64,000 nucleotides of DNA from Amphiduros pacificus (lineage: Eukaryota; Annelida; Polychaeta; Phyllodocida; Hesionidae): the NCBI GenBank assembly GCA_949316495.1, contig OX439010.1, positions 9,774,001 to 9,838,000 on the forward strand, written 5' to 3'. This document shows positions 14,181 through 29,592 of the stretch, one piece after another. Position numbers and translations under genes: made by a program. How positions within the stretch are numbered: position 1 is the first letter of the stretch; each line of letters starts with the position of its first letter. The notes under the pieces were generated by a model that was given only the letters and a program-made list of their open reading frames with translations, was not told where the DNA came from and did not search any database.

Positions 14181-14429
14181 TTGATTAATTTTATTTCTAT
14201 CTTTTGATTAATGTAAATAATACAGGACATCAGGCGTATTAGTCAAGTTAATTATTTTAACCCACTTTCCTTCTCTTGTATATAAATAAAAATAATAATT
14301 CAATATCACAAGCAATGAGTTTTTTGAAAACCAAAAACATCTTTTATTAAATTAAAAAGAAGAGAGATTAAAATAATATTTTAAAAATGCTTTAATCTGT
14401 TTTATTACAGGTATATTTGCAAGGCATGG

Positions 14430-15060
14430 TTGTTGGTGATGCATTTATCTTGGTTGTCATAGACGCGGTATGTTGTTGTTGGGCTGGTTATACAGCTGTA
14501 GTAACCACACATCATCACTATCCACGGCCCCCCTAAGCTGACCCAGTGCTGAAGCGACCGTCACCTCCCTCCCCAAGATGAATGTCTTCCTACCATCCGC
14601 AATAATACCGCCGCAGACCCTGCTCCGCTTAGGTGCTACACCACCCCACATGTTACCGTGTTTCCGGCTTTGTCACGGCACCAACGCGATGACAAGACTA
14701 ACCGCGCTTTACCCGTTCACAAAGAGCTATCTTCATTAATCAACAGCTTCCCTTTTTGCAGGAACTGCAATCCAGACAAGTTGAAATAGCTGTTTTCCTG
14801 GATAAAAGCCTGGGGGTACTATTTCCATTGTGTTTTGTTGCCTGCATAATATCTCTATTGGAGACCATTTATAGCGGGCACCTTTGACTTCAGATTGTGC
14901 GATGTATGGTAGGTGGTCCTTCTGATTTAGCTACTAATTCCTGGATTGGAGTCTTTGCCTTTGGACTCGGCAACATCAAGGTGAAAGGCCTTGCACATGT
15001 GGTGTGTGGAAATCCAGACATGAAATCAGCAGAATCCACGTGGTGCTGCACCACAACAAA
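14430..15060. promoter_or_regulatory. GC-richer island, candidate conserved non-coding element
   Basis: Directly after the minisatellite and an AT-rich spacer. The sequence is complex and CG-containing, especially 14515-14720, with TTCATTAATCAAC (homeodomain-like, near 14733). The only frame of note (64 codons, minus strand) has no motif. Candidate regulatory element by composition only. Confidence 0.25.
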
Positions 15061-16150
<1,090 letters not shown>

Positions 16151-16199
16151 TGGACGATCTCATAGTATAATATAATAATAATAAAAATATTTGTACAAT

Positions 16200-17290
<1,091 letters not shown>

Positions 17291-17989
17291 ATATATTGAG
17301 TGAGCTCAATTTACACAATGAGTGATTTCATTTCACCCTTCATGGTCTATTTGCACCTTTTGGCATTCAAACCTTCAATAGTGACACACTATTGGCCTTT
17401 AATGGCTCTGCGTAACTACATAGAGTCACAGTTACATGTACTCAGAGAGGTATTCAGCCCACGTTTTAGAATATTTCCATTCTGAATTTGACATTATACA
17501 AATATGACATGAAGTGAATATGTGTGAATCTAAATTATGCATTAACACGAGAAGAGGATGAATATTTGTATCTGTGTTAGTAAACCATACGATTTCAGTC
17601 TTTCAGAAACCATATGATAGTTTGTGATAGTATAATTAAATGTTTTGTACATCTGATATTCAATATTAACATGATACTAATAGATCTAACGATGATACTT
17701 ATAGATTTAACGATGGTTTCTTGAGTGTCTGTTGCTTGACCATTGCAAATATTTGATATGCAAAAGTTGTCAATTTACAAAATCTCCCAGATTTATTTTT
17801 TATATTTCCTACGTATGGACATTTGTAGCATACATATTGTGGCACAGCGGGTTACATGATGTTATAGATGTATCAAATATCTTGCGGAAAAAATATCAGC
17901 TTGAAGGAAAAAAATGAAGGCAATACATTTTGGCCAGCGAGCTGTAAGCATAACATGTCATAATTGGCGGTGATGAAATATGAGTGGTG
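17291..17989. other. AT-rich sequence with no gene seen
   Basis: Two 61-codon frames (17300-17485, 17732-17917) have no recognisable features. A near-duplicate phrase, GATACTAATAGATCTAACGA / GATACTTATAGATTTAACGA, lies near 17672-17715. Confidence 0.5.
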
Positions 17990-20700
17990 CTTGTGTGCTT
18001 ATGGCCACAGCTACAGCTTTAGGGGATGTGTCTCTGACCTGCCTACTTGTTCCTGCTACGCCTAGGACATTGCCTCACTTACCACTAATGAGTATTTTGG
18101 TGACCCTCCCCTAGCTGTGGAGTGTGGCCACTCTCTCTTGCGTGCTCAGTCTGATCAATGGTCACAAAAACAGGATACATGTTAAGCGCGACCCTTGACC
18201 TGACCCTTGTGACCTTCAGACCTAACCTCTTATGTAGATAAATACCAGGTCTTTTGTCTTTCTCATGTTCGTGGGATGCTTGTGAGCGCTAATGGCAGAA
18301 ATCACTGCGGCTCGTTCCCAGCATTCAGCACCCATTTTACCACAAGATGCACGACCTTGCTACTTACAACAGGTCTGCTTCTTTTCTCTGCATCACATCT
18401 CCTGCGGGGTGCATATCTGATTATGTATAAATCTGCATGGCCGTGCCTCGGCGGTACATTTGTGTGTACCACGGTCTGCCTAACCTCTGTATGGCCTCCC
18501 TATAATCCCCTATGGCGGTAGCGGTTTGGACGGGTGGTGAGACACGTCACGACTGTCACCACCTCACTCACACCCATATGTGCGGCATGGCTGGTCAATA
18601 ATTGGTTGGAGCCTCACGTTTAAGAAGCATGGACCTTATGGGAGGCAAGAGTATTCCCCTTTGTCCTGCCAACTTTGACACCTGCACTCACCCGCAAATA
18701 TCTCCACTAAGTTTTTGGGGCAAACCTTGCTAGCTTACTTAACAGCCCTATCCTGTGTCTGAACAGAATCGCTGACACTTAAGATCATCAGGGATTAGCA
18801 TCCCAACTTGACCTTCATACGACCTTCTATAAGAAGCAACCAGATGTGCTCCTCTCTGAGCCATAAAGGCCCGGATGTGATGCCCAAGCTGGACACATCC
18901 CTCAGCTTGACCCAATCCACGCCCTACATTAGGTCCCAGCGCCATTTTGGTGTACGATTTTGCTTTCCTAAGAAAGTAAAGTGTATAATACTTGGGTCTG
19001 GGGCAGCGATTTACAAGCTATTCTGAGGATGGCTACCATTTTGGTCTGATCCTCACAACTGCTGAATGAACTCACATCAAAGGCCCGAATGACTAGCCAC
19101 TGTCTCAACAATGACTAGGACAGCGGCGCTTTTCTAACAACTCAGCTGGTCTCCAAACAAACTGACCTTTCAGAAATGGCAAGCTATTATGTGGATTGGT
19201 GGGTGTTTTAGGACCCCAATGAGTTGACTCTATAGCTTTTTGTCTGTGTTAACTGTGTCAAATGGGATAATGCAGAAGAGAGTACTGCCGACTCTTCCCA
19301 CAGAATCTGAGCTCGTCTGTGCTATTAGGAACACCCATTCCCAGAGTGTCCTTGATAGAGGAAAAGTAGACTTTATCTCGTCATCATTCCAGATGCTTGT
19401 TTCTACACATATTCAGAAAATGTGTTGCCCCTCCATTAGCCTCGTTCTGAGCATCGTGAGCAGCTCGGCTTCCGAGGAGAAGATAAAGACGGTATCTATT
19501 AACAAAACCACAACATAATATGTCTCTGGTCTCGTTCACATCAACATAGGCTACATTACCGAGCAGATATTTCATACATTTAAGCCATATCACCTCAGGC
19601 AAGTGGCAAACTCATACATCTCAAATAGGGAAGCTGAGAAATGGCAGAAGCGAGGTTTCATCTCAAGCCACCTTTGTCCCTGCAAGCTTGCAGGGCATTG
19701 TTCTACTCATGGATTTGCTTGCTAGCCAACCAAATACATGAATTTGAAGCAGTGTTTTTGGGAGAGGGCAGGCCAACACATTCCCTTTTGGCTGAGCTCA
19801 GCTCAATTTAACCATCCTGCTGACTGGTGTTGGGAACCCCAAGAGCGGTTCTCTTGTGTGTGACTAATTTGTCTTGAGTGTGCCCTTGACCTCATTGTGA
19901 GCAGCCATATTGGGGTCGGGTTAGTCTGGTCCCACCCTCTACTTCATCTTGCATAGGCTGGTCCCACCTGCAGACTCATGTATCAGTCCCTAATTTAATT
20001 TACCTTTACTGCAAGCTCGCTAGCTCTAACTTCCACAAAATACACTAACAAATTCATTAATGTACTATTTATCGGTAAGTAACATAGATTGGGAAAACTT
20101 AAAGACCATTCTCTGATGAATTTGACATATACTCCTGTCATCAAGATCCAGGCTTCTTAATACAAAGAAATGGCCATCCTGTTGTGATATGTGGAAAGAA
20201 TGGGAGTCCTCTTGGGACTGCCGTAATCAAGATTCATTGTAGGATCATTAACGACGGTTGTGAAGCTGTACTTCTGACCTGGTCACTGTACCAACATTGA
20301 GTAGTCTCTCCCCTGTTTGTGGGCTCACAACAGACTAGTACAGAGACAAGCCAATTAGCAGATGATCACTGTGATTGTGTCGGCAGCATCCTACTTGTAT
20401 TAAGCTCAATTATGCCATGCGTGTCCCCGAAGAGACCAGCCGCTGCGAAGATAAAAAACTTGCCGAGTGAGATCACCCCACAAGTTGTCCAGGTTAGGCA
20501 AGAATGCGGACATAGTTAGGCCACACTCACGTCCATTGTTTCTCATTAGTATGCCCTATCTATACATCAATGACGTGGAAGGCGTGATGAATGGAAAGTA
20601 CCTGATACACTAGCAATACAAGCATGCAAGGAATCATCCCGCTCATTCTATGGTGCACACAGATATTGGCTTGTCATTGTGGCGAAGTTTGACTACGCTG
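17990..20700. promoter_or_regulatory. Long complex, GC-richer, repeat-free block of unknown role
   Basis: About 2.7 kb with clearly more G and C than the neighbours, no tandem repeats and no recognised mobile element. Frames reach 92 codons (19240-19518) and 81 codons (18276-18521), but none has a domain or a convincing exon structure. CCTTGACC / TGACCTT half-sites are frequent (for example 18187-18220), which could be nuclear-receptor-like sites or chance. Unannotated exons, a non-coding RNA or a regulatory block are all possible. Confidence 0.22.
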
Positions 20701-22077
20701 CCATGACTAGGTCGCAAAACAATGGACCCATTCTTAGGAAAGAAAAAAACATGGCCAATGACAGAAAAAAAATATTAATCAAGACACAAACTTTACATCT
20801 GTTTGTCATGATAATGTATCCAATTTCATTAAATGATATTTTATATGAGTTTGGTTTGGGAATTTCACAACCACTAATTACTTGTTTGTATATAAACTAA
20901 GATTGTGGTTAATTTTTTTCTCCATAACTTGTTCCACACAACTGTTCTTTACAAACAACTCAAAAGACCATTAAAATACATTGCTGTTCAGCGTTTGGTC
21001 CCGTACTACTAATGATACCATGTTTCTATTTGATTATAGCTTTAACAATGGATTTAGAGGACACATTATTGATCAGGCTATTTACAATATCTTAACGGCT
21101 GAAGAGAGTGATTACTCCGTGTTGGTGCCCAAGATGGGACTTGTCCTTGTGTAAATATAGCCATTGTGATTGTCTGTAGACATACTGTGTCTCAGAAATG
21201 GCTGCCGACAGGAAGTGAGAGAAACTTAAGTAGGATAGCTTATTACCCATGATGCTCTTCTTGTTTCGTCTCAAAATACAAAAATAGAATAAGAAAAATG
21301 CTATACATGGACACCATTTCCTGAAATATCTTTCCAATTTGATGAAAAATACTTTTATAAAGACTATATTACACTGCATATAATTCTTCAGACAAGAAGG
21401 GAACTATTGCACGATATGAGCGTTGCTTATTAAGAATTTAAATATAATACCGCATTACATTGTGAATATATTTTATTCATAACATTTGAATCGATAAAAT
21501 GATTAATGAACGTTGATTGTAAAATTATAGCGATGACCTGATCCTTTGCTCTTAAATAATAACTTTGATTTAAAATATTACACGTTCATGTCTTGTAGGA
21601 CATAAACGTGTAATAATTAGAGCAAAGAATGTTTATAAAAACCATAATTTAACTTTTGACAAATCAATGATTGTCTTCAAAATATCTGCTCCATTTACGT
21701 CATTTCACTACCCGAGAGGAAATTGAAGTTTTGTTTGGGTTAAAGTAAGGAAGCCTTCCTGACAAAAAAATGCCCTTCACAAACTGTATTCAAATCCAGG
21801 CTTGCTTTGAAGCGATGTCCTGCATACTGTCTGAGTCAGTGGACTGCTAGTGGTTGAGTATTACTCACTTTATTAGCAGTACATATGTGTACAGACCCTA
21901 GAGTCATTTGCGGTTTCCCTTAATTATTTAATAATAGCACTAGTATGCACTTATCACTATCCGTTGGGCCCAGTTTGAAGTTTGAGCAGTGGTCAGTTTG
22001 GCCATACTGATATTATCTTCTCTGATTTTGATATTTATCAGAATATTTCTATTTTAGGACACGGCTTAGGCTTAGTA
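20701..22077. other. AT-rich sequence with no gene seen
   Basis: Short frames only. It contains a nested palindrome at 21544-21627, listed separately. Confidence 0.5.
21544..21627. repeat. Nested inverted repeat (hairpin-forming)
   Basis: Inner arms ATTACACGTTCATGTC (21577-21592) and GACATAAACGTGTAAT (21599-21614) pair with one mismatch around a 6-base loop. Outer arms CTTTGCTCTTA (21544-21554) and TTAGAGCAAAG (21617-21627) pair with one gap. It could be a tiny fold-back element or a cruciform site. The AACGTGT/ACACGTT core is also E-box-like. Confidence 0.85.
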
Positions 22078-22425
22078 TAGACATGTAGACATATTCATTT
22101 CTAATTAAGCTTGCTGTATAGATATATTCATTCTAAATTAGGCTGGTTATACAGACATATTAATTCTTGATGACGCTAGCTGTATAGGTATGTTCATTCT
22201 AAATTAGACTGGTTATACAGACATATTCATTCTTGATGAGGCTAGCTGTATAGATATATTCATTCTTAATTAGACTTGCTCTGTGGACATTCATTCTTAA
22301 TTCGGCTTACTGGTTAGACATATTCGTTCTCAATTTAGGCTTGCTGTGTTAACGTATCCATTCTTAAATGGGCTGGCTGTATATGCATATTCATTCTCAA
22401 TCAAGTTTGCTGTATAGACATATTT
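22078..22425. repeat. Degenerate minisatellite, about 34-bp unit, about 10 copies
   Basis: The unit is approximately GACATATTCATTCT.AATTAG followed by GCT.GCTGTATA, drifting along the array. Copies alternate between TTAATTAG and TTGATGAGG types, giving an approximate two-unit periodicity in the left half. Confidence 0.9.
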
Positions 22426-22849
22426 TACAGCATTCTCAGCCAAAAACAATGATTATTTGATATGCATATTGTCTTGATAACAATTAATAATGATCTAATG
22501 TAATTGTACAAAATTGATGACATTTTATTAAAACGCAACCCAATAAGGCTGGCTTGGCTGGTTTCTCCAAAAGGGACACTACAATGGAATGTCAATATTG
22601 TTTTTATTCTGTTCTTGAGTGTTAATTGCATTTTCTTTGACACTTTATCTGTTTTGGTCCTTCTCTAAAATTGGAGGGAAAGGAAAAGGAAGATGAGCAG
22701 CGAGAAAATCTATTAGTTTATGTGGGGATAGGTGGAGCACTGAATTGTGGTTAATCATGAGATGACACATACAGGTCATGCGTTACCTATCAGCATCGCA
22801 GACCAACTGAGAACACAAATTTAATAGCATATTTAAGGGAATATAGATT
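22426..22849. other. Spacer between two minisatellites
   Basis: AT-rich filler. A 72-codon minus-strand frame (22425-22643) is not recognisable. Confidence 0.45.
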
Positions 22850-23375
22850 TTATTTGGGGAAAGATAAGAATATATTTGATGGAACATTGTTTGAGAGTAT
22901 ATTTGAGGAACATGTTTTTAGAATATATTTGGGAACACAGGTTTGAAAGTATATTTGAGGACACTGATTTGAGAGTATATTTGAGGACACTGATTTGAGA
23001 GTATATTTGAGGACACTGGTTTGAGAGTATATATGAGGACACTGGTTTGAGAGTATATTTGGGGACACTGATTTGAGAGTATATTTGAGGACACTGATTT
23101 GAGAGTATATTTGAGGACACTGGTTTGAGAGTTTATATGAGGACACTGGTTTGAGAGTATATTTGGGGACACTGGTTTGGGAGTATATTTGGGGACACTG
23201 ATTTGAGGGTATATTTGAGGACACTGGTTTGAGAGTATATTTGGGGACACTGATTTGAGGGTATATTTGAGGACACTGGTTAGAGAGTATATTTGAGAAC
23301 ACTGGTTAAATAATATATTTGGTTTGAGAGTACATTCATGGACACTGGTTTGAGAGTATATTTAAGGACGCCGTA
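22850..23375. repeat. Minisatellite, 26-bp unit, about 19 copies
   Basis: The unit is GAGTATATTTGAGGACACTG followed by GTTTGA, with variants GATTTGA, TTGGGGAC and TATATGAGG. The edges are degenerate and the centre homogeneous. Because 26 is not a multiple of three, all minus-strand frames read the same cyclic peptide (QCPQIYSQISVPKYTLKPVS), which makes frames of up to 150 codons without being a gene. Confidence 0.97.
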
Positions 23376-25779
23376 TTTTAAGTATATTGAAGTGAGCAAG
23401 TTTGTTGTGAGTGTAAGGGAGGATCTTGTTGCATTCTTCTCTTTATACGATTAGCTTTGATCAGCCAGCTGTGAATAATGTCCATGTTTCTCTACTTGCT
23501 TAATGTCTGTGTTCCCGTCTCCCATGCCACACTCGGCATATTGAATATGTGCCCCGTGATGTACACCCATTATTATCAAACAAAACCTTTCTTATTGCTT
23601 GCATGCATATTCCCAAGTCATCTACTTCTGTTGTCTCTCTGTGGGATGGGTTGTTTGCTAGGAGTTACTTATAGGTCACTACCTTCTTTAGGTTAGGGAA
23701 ACTAGGATGTACATTATTAGTATGGCCTTAACGTGTAGTTCATTAATAGATTCTGAAGAGTAACACCCGAGTAGTTAATGCAGTCTAGGGATTTTGTTTG
23801 CCATCAAAGGCCAATTCTATCATTATAAGAGATCTAATATTCTAACTAACCAATTACTAATAATATCATCATCATATAGGTCTTAGTGAGCAAAATCTAC
23901 GCCAGGACTGGGTTATTCAGTATAGGTCAACATGTACACATAATTGCATTATACCACCTTGGATTTTAGGTATTAATCCTTATAAGACATTACTCTAGGA
24001 AGCAGATCATTACCTATCAAAAGTTGTATGTCTGGGTAGTACTATCCCTATACAAACAAGTGAGCGTGACATTCACATCCATCAAAGCTCTAAGATTATA
24101 TTCTCTAACCTTTGTTTGGCTTTTACAATGGTACTTGTTTGTGTGAGGTTGGCCGCAATTAATGAGTTACACTATTGTCCACACTTCACTTATAGTTTTA
24201 TGATAAATGAACCACTGACCTTATCCTTGATTTCAGATTCAGATTAAGTCTATTATCATCGAAGAAAATATTCCTATCTTCAGATATTTTAACTGCAACT
24301 TACCTGCAAGAACAAGAAAATACAATTATATTGAATATTTATATGGTGAATAATTTGATATAAATTTCAAAGCTCTTTAACATTTTGAGAAAAAAAACAT
24401 TAACACAGGAAAGAAGAAAGCTGTTTTATTATCAGATTTACACAAATCTTTTTTTAAACTTCAGCAAAGTTTTTGTGTTCGCAGTGGTTTAAGTAAGGCA
24501 CTAATTGCTTCAATTTGGGGAGGACCTAAGGGGCTAAGGTACCAGATGTGAGAGATTGATCAAGTCAGAGAATTAAGCCCATTACAGCAAAGATCAATAG
24601 AAAACAGCAAGCAGTGGTGCGTCTTGGAGGGGTGAATGTTGCGAGTGCACCTGTTGTGAGTTCTCGTATTATACATCAGACCGCAGGGGGTGAGTACAAT
24701 CATTAGATTCATCAAACCAGTATACCATCAAAATCACACAACCTTGCCTCGTACAAAAGACCAGAAAGGGACATAGATTATGAACAAAGATATTGACTTT
24801 TTCATAATTTTTCAATTTTTATTTATTCTTATGAAAAGTTACCCCAAAAATGTAACCTAACTCAGTTTGAATACAAGCATAAATGTTAACAAGCGGCAGA
24901 TGAAAACAAACAATTTATGTATATAATTTTTCCACCTTTAGTATTTTTTCTTGTTAGAAATTGTATGAATTATGGTTTACAAAAACGAGATCAATATGAT
25001 TCAAAACTAGATAATTTGTAAGTGGCACTAAACTGAAGTCAGCACGGTGCAAGGTCATATATTATCCAACGCACAGTCCCATAAGCATTGTTGTGAGGAG
25101 GGCATTATAGCCCTGTTAATTATCCTCAAAATCATAAACATATTGTTTTGGATACATGTATTGGCAATAAATCGTAATTTAGCTTGATCCAGAAAGAAAC
25201 CAGAAAGTCGCCAAAACGCAAAACAACTTAATGTGTGGGAGTTCATATATGTTATTTGAGTTTTCTGAAAAATACACCCCTTAGATGATTTCATAAAAAG
25301 GTCATGTGACCTTGAGGATCGTTTAAACCTCACAGATGTAAGCTGTATGTTTTGCACCAATACATTGTAGTGAATATTCGTAAAAAGACAAGATAATGAA
25401 CTCTGATTCTAGTTATAACCTTTTCGTATTTGTATTACTTATTACGTGCCAATCCTGTCCAATGTGTTGTTGGATAAAGCAATAAGACCCCAGAGGTCCA
25501 ACGTGGAACACCGTTAAATACAAAATTGTAGAACACCAGTGAAAGATGAAATTGTTCTTGGCAACTAATTTCAGAAATATGTTTTTAGTATTGATTTAAG
25601 CAGTAAGAAATAACTAAGAAGTTGGAATGTTATTTATACAAGACAAAGCAAAAAGACTGATTGATGATTGTAAACTTTTCCTGAGTAAAGATGAGGCATT
25701 CTACAGCAGACCAATGAGAGAGTTCCGAAAATGGAAGCTTTGATGACAAATGAAATATGGGTACAATTCTCACATCAGA
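23376..25779. other. AT-rich sequence with no gene seen
   Basis: Frames of 72 codons (23478-23696) and 101 codons (25055-25360, minus) lack domains. No repeat family was recognised. Confidence 0.45.
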
Positions 25780-25960
25780 CGCTTGTTGCCTATTTTCAAC
25801 TTGGCTCTATGATGCTGATGTGGCACCTCAGCAGCACGGACCCAGCAATGTTATTACTTGTGCCTGAGTCTTTATCGGCCTATATTACTTTGTGTCTACC
25901 TTGAGCACACGAGCGGTAATGTGCTTCAGTGAGTAACCTTCATATTTTGTGTCCTTCAAG
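25780..25960. promoter_or_regulatory. Small GC-richer island, candidate non-coding element
   Basis: Contains a spaced inverted motif TGCTGATGTGGCACCTCAGCA (TGCTGA...TCAGCA, near 25814-25834) that resembles a Maf-type site, in locally balanced sequence. Speculative. Confidence 0.2.
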
Positions 25961-28049
25961 ATCAAGAGAAGTAGACTAGGCTTTGTATCTTGCATAACAA
26001 AGTTTGATATCAGGTTCGGGTCATAACTTCTGTCAAGTGGCTCCCCCTCCTGGCCAAATACAACTACTGGCTAATCCAATACATAGTATGTTCTTTAAAA
26101 CTAAGTTCTCGTACCACTGTTTGAAAGGAGTAGGCGATTGGGTCCCGGTGGCAGGATGTTTCTATAGTGTGAATTACATCATTTACCTGTAGTATATACA
26201 TGTATGTAGTTCAAAAATAAGAACTTCTCTAGTGACATGCCAGTATTAGGTCTGATCTTCGTACATTCATAATTCATAATTTACATGAGGAAATACATAT
26301 GGTGAGTAGGTTCATAGAATGCACACAGCCTTGGATGCTTCAATAGTGTTTTTAAATAAACTAATAAACAATGAACACCACCCACACTGCCTACGCTGTG
26401 GGAGATCAATTTTATTTTTAGATTCCTAATTGTAATTTTGTCAGCTGATGTTACATGAAGAAGATTACATACATATAGTTCTGCATGAGCCCTGATCCGC
26501 AGGCCAGATATGTCCACACCTCCTCCCTATGTTACCTTATGTAATATTACACATCACATTTTGATAGAGTTTTTATCAGCATACAGATTGTACAGGAGAT
26601 CATATTACTGCAGTGTATTCAGACAATATATTTTAGTCATACTCTCACTAAAAAAATAGTCCCATCTCAAACATAAATATTAATTAAAAAACATATATTT
26701 ACCGAACATAAACATATATATATAGTTTTTAAAGTTTTAACTATATGTAGAAAATTAGGTCCTGGGTACTCCAGATAGGAGTGACCTTAGAATAGACACT
26801 TCTGGCCTCCTAGACATAGCCTGTCTTCTCCATGGTGGCCATTCATGGTTAACATTTATGGTCCTCATTCAAGGTCCCCATTACACTTTCTTCAGATTCC
26901 CCATTCCCCCTTTTCCATCTTCTTCAGATATCCTATTTTTAAGCAGGTCAGTCTAGCAGGATACTTTGGCTGACAACACCATCTCATCATTCAATATTTG
27001 ACAACCAAAGTGTTTTGTAACTGAGATATGATAACAAATGAAAGAATTTTCCAAAGATGCATGTGCTGTTGTATATATAAAAGGTGTGAACGATGTGAAC
27101 GTTCCTCTATATCGGCATTTTCCACTTATGGTCACTGCAGAAGTGTATCACAAGCGAGTACAGAGGCATTGATGTCATCACATGTGAATCAGTGTGAAGA
27201 TTTCACACTGCACCACTTTGTGTCACTGATGTACATCATGTGGAGAGAGAGAGAGACTGAGTGCTCCAGATCAGCTTATGTGGTCCACAGACCACTTCAA
27301 AGACCGGTTAAGACATTGGGATGTACTAGGATATACTGTATTAGTAAAGAGGGTAAGAGGTCACAGCTTGTCCACAGAAAATGCACCAAATCTGTCTCTC
27401 ATGTCTTTACAAGCTGGGTCAACCTTTAAGTGCTAAAAACAGTTTTGATGATATTCAAGATATGACCACACAGTTTCCATGGCCAAAAAAGCCACTGGCG
27501 TGATTGGATTCAAATATTCCTTTTCTAAAAATGTAATGCAAGGTTAAGTGATTAATGTTTCACCTCAAGAAGTTTTGCTGGGTAGTTCAGATAGTACCGA
27601 CATGTTTACTACCAGTGGCGATGAAATTTTGATGTGGTATTCAAGTTCACAGTACATGGGCTGCGAGTACTGATCCCCCCCAGATATGACATTCATTTAT
27701 TATTGAAGAGAGCCCCTTGCTGTTCGCTTGAGGCGACATTCTCAAGATCTGACACCAGTCAAAGCAGATACCTTGCGGCACTTCCAGGTGTCTTTTATGA
27801 TTCTTCGACTGGTCCCCTGTCACTTGTCATTCGCACGTCCATGTCAGTCTTGAGGGAAAGCTGTCCAACATGACCTATATTCAGTCAATGAATGACAACC
27901 AAACTGTTCAACACACCGAGATTTCTCATACATTTCTATCTTCCTGCTCATCACCTTGAAGTGAAGCATATTGATGTATTGATACTTATTGGTTTTGACT
28001 TTTTGGTATGAACAAAATATAGCAGGCCAAGGGCTGCATGACTAGCATA
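25961..28049. other. AT-rich sequence with no gene seen
   Basis: The largest frame (27028-27429, 133 codons, plus) is Cys-rich at its N-terminus, but I find no zinc-knuckle spacing or other family pattern and no supporting gene structure. A degenerate CATTCATGGTTAACATT/CATTTATGGTCCTCATTC repeat lies near 26840-26900. Confidence 0.45.
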
Positions 28050-28440
28050 CAATGTCAAATCATGCACTCAAACGTGAATGCATTTTTTCCCATGTGCTCA
28101 TTCATGCGTGACATGTTTGCTCAATCATGACATTGTTAAAGGTCTATTTTAGAATCTCTATAATGAGTGTGAAGAGCCCTCATAATAAGTGATAGAAGCC
28201 CATATTCATGTTTTCCATGCATGACATGTTCCCTCAAGCATGACACTGTTGATTGTCCATGTTACAACCCAATATGTCCATATACCACATATGAACTGCC
28301 AAACCTTTCCAGTAAGTGAGAGAAGTACTTCTTGAGTGCCTACTCATATGTGCAATGTTCACTCACGCATGGCATTGTTGATTGTGCATGGCAGAACACA
28401 TCATGATGTCTATCCAGCAAAATATGAAGAGCTTAACACT
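28050..28440. repeat. Diverged tandem repeat, unit about 113-129 bp, 3 copies
   Basis: Anchors ATGACATTGTT (28127), ATGACACTGTTGATTGTCCAT (28240) and ATGGCATTGTTGATTGTGCAT (28369) are spaced 113 and 129 bp. Each is preceded by a CATGCGTGACATGTT/CATGCATGACATGTT/TATGTGCAATGTT phrase and followed by an AGTGWGARAAG phrase. The copies are old. Confidence 0.75.
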
Positions 28441-29215
28441 TAAAGTAAGTTTAAAAAGTCAAGTTTAAAGTCCATCAGCCTGAGCTATGGCTGTGTGGAA
28501 TCACCATTCCAGAGACTCACATTGCATTGCACTTATGGATTATTCTGAACATACATTATTGTCAACCACGTTTGTGCTCTTTTGATCCTCACCCATTTTT
28601 CAGCTCATTAATATGAAATTGATCAATTTCTCTCCTTTCAAGTTAAACTTCACTGATCTTTAACAAGTCTTAATTTGAAATCTGTGTTCAAACTGAACAT
28701 CATGCCACACATAAATAACTTTGTCACCTTTGGAGGTTCCTGTATAACCATGAGGCAATAATATGTAATTCAATTCTTAGACTCAAAATTAGGGCAAAAG
28801 AGATTTCAAAATGATTTTAATAAGTCCTTCACTGACAGGAAATACTCATTTATACTCACATGGTTCTCGTACTCATGTATTGTCTGTTCATTGAATGTCG
28901 TGTGAAACTAATATCCTTCACAGTAAGAAATTGGGTTATTTACCAATATCACTTCCTTGACTTTTACACTTTCTGTCAGCTTGGAGAAAAATCTAAAAGG
29001 CTGCTACCTATTGGCTTTGCTCTGTACTTAAATGGATAAAGGTGCAATAGAGGTTTGTTTAATTCTAACAATACTCATATATAAAAGATGTTCACAGGAA
29101 ATTATATTATGTGTTTACACTGTGTTTTGATTTTAACCTGCATGTGCATCTCTATATCCTGGAATACCAGTCCTCTGCATCTAATTGTAACAGTCCTTTG
29201 GAGCCAACTCTGTCA
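28441..29215. other. AT-rich sequence with no gene seen
   Basis: Unremarkable filler leading into the 23-bp array. Confidence 0.5.
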
Positions 29216-29592
29216 GCATGCACCTCTCAACATGTACCTCTAACAGTCCACTACATTGTACCTCTTGCAGTCCTCTACATGCACCTCTAGCAGTCCTCTA
29301 CATGTACCTCTAGCAGTCCTCTACATGTACCTCTAGCAGTCCTCTATATGTACCTCTAGTAGTCCTCTACATGTATCTCTAGCAGTCCTCTACATGTACC
29401 TCTAGCAGTCCTCTACATGCACCTCTAGCAGTCCTCTATATGTATCTCTAGCAGTCCTCTACATGTACCTCTAGCAGTCCTCTACATGTACCTCTAGTTG
29501 TCCTCTACATGTACCTCTATCAGTCATCTCACATGTACCTCTATCAAACCTCTACATGTACCTCTATCAGACCTCTAAGTGCACCTGTATGG
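29216..29592. repeat. Minisatellite, 23-bp unit, about 16 copies
   Basis: The unit is GTCCTCTACATGTACCTCTA followed by GCA, with variants ATGCACC, TATATG and ATCTCTA. Degenerate copies extend left to about 29170 and right to about 29625. A frame at 29556-29813 reads out of the array into flanking DNA and has no recognisable domain. Confidence 0.96.

Noticed and set aside
22850-23302. Minus-strand 150-codon frame with QCPQIYSQ-type repeats
   Set aside because: Same artefact from the 26-bp minisatellite; no start context, splice site or homologous family.
27028-27429. 133-codon plus frame with several cysteines
   Set aside because: Cys spacing fits no zinc-binding or disulfide family that I know, and there is no exon or promoter context. 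Length is compatible with chance.
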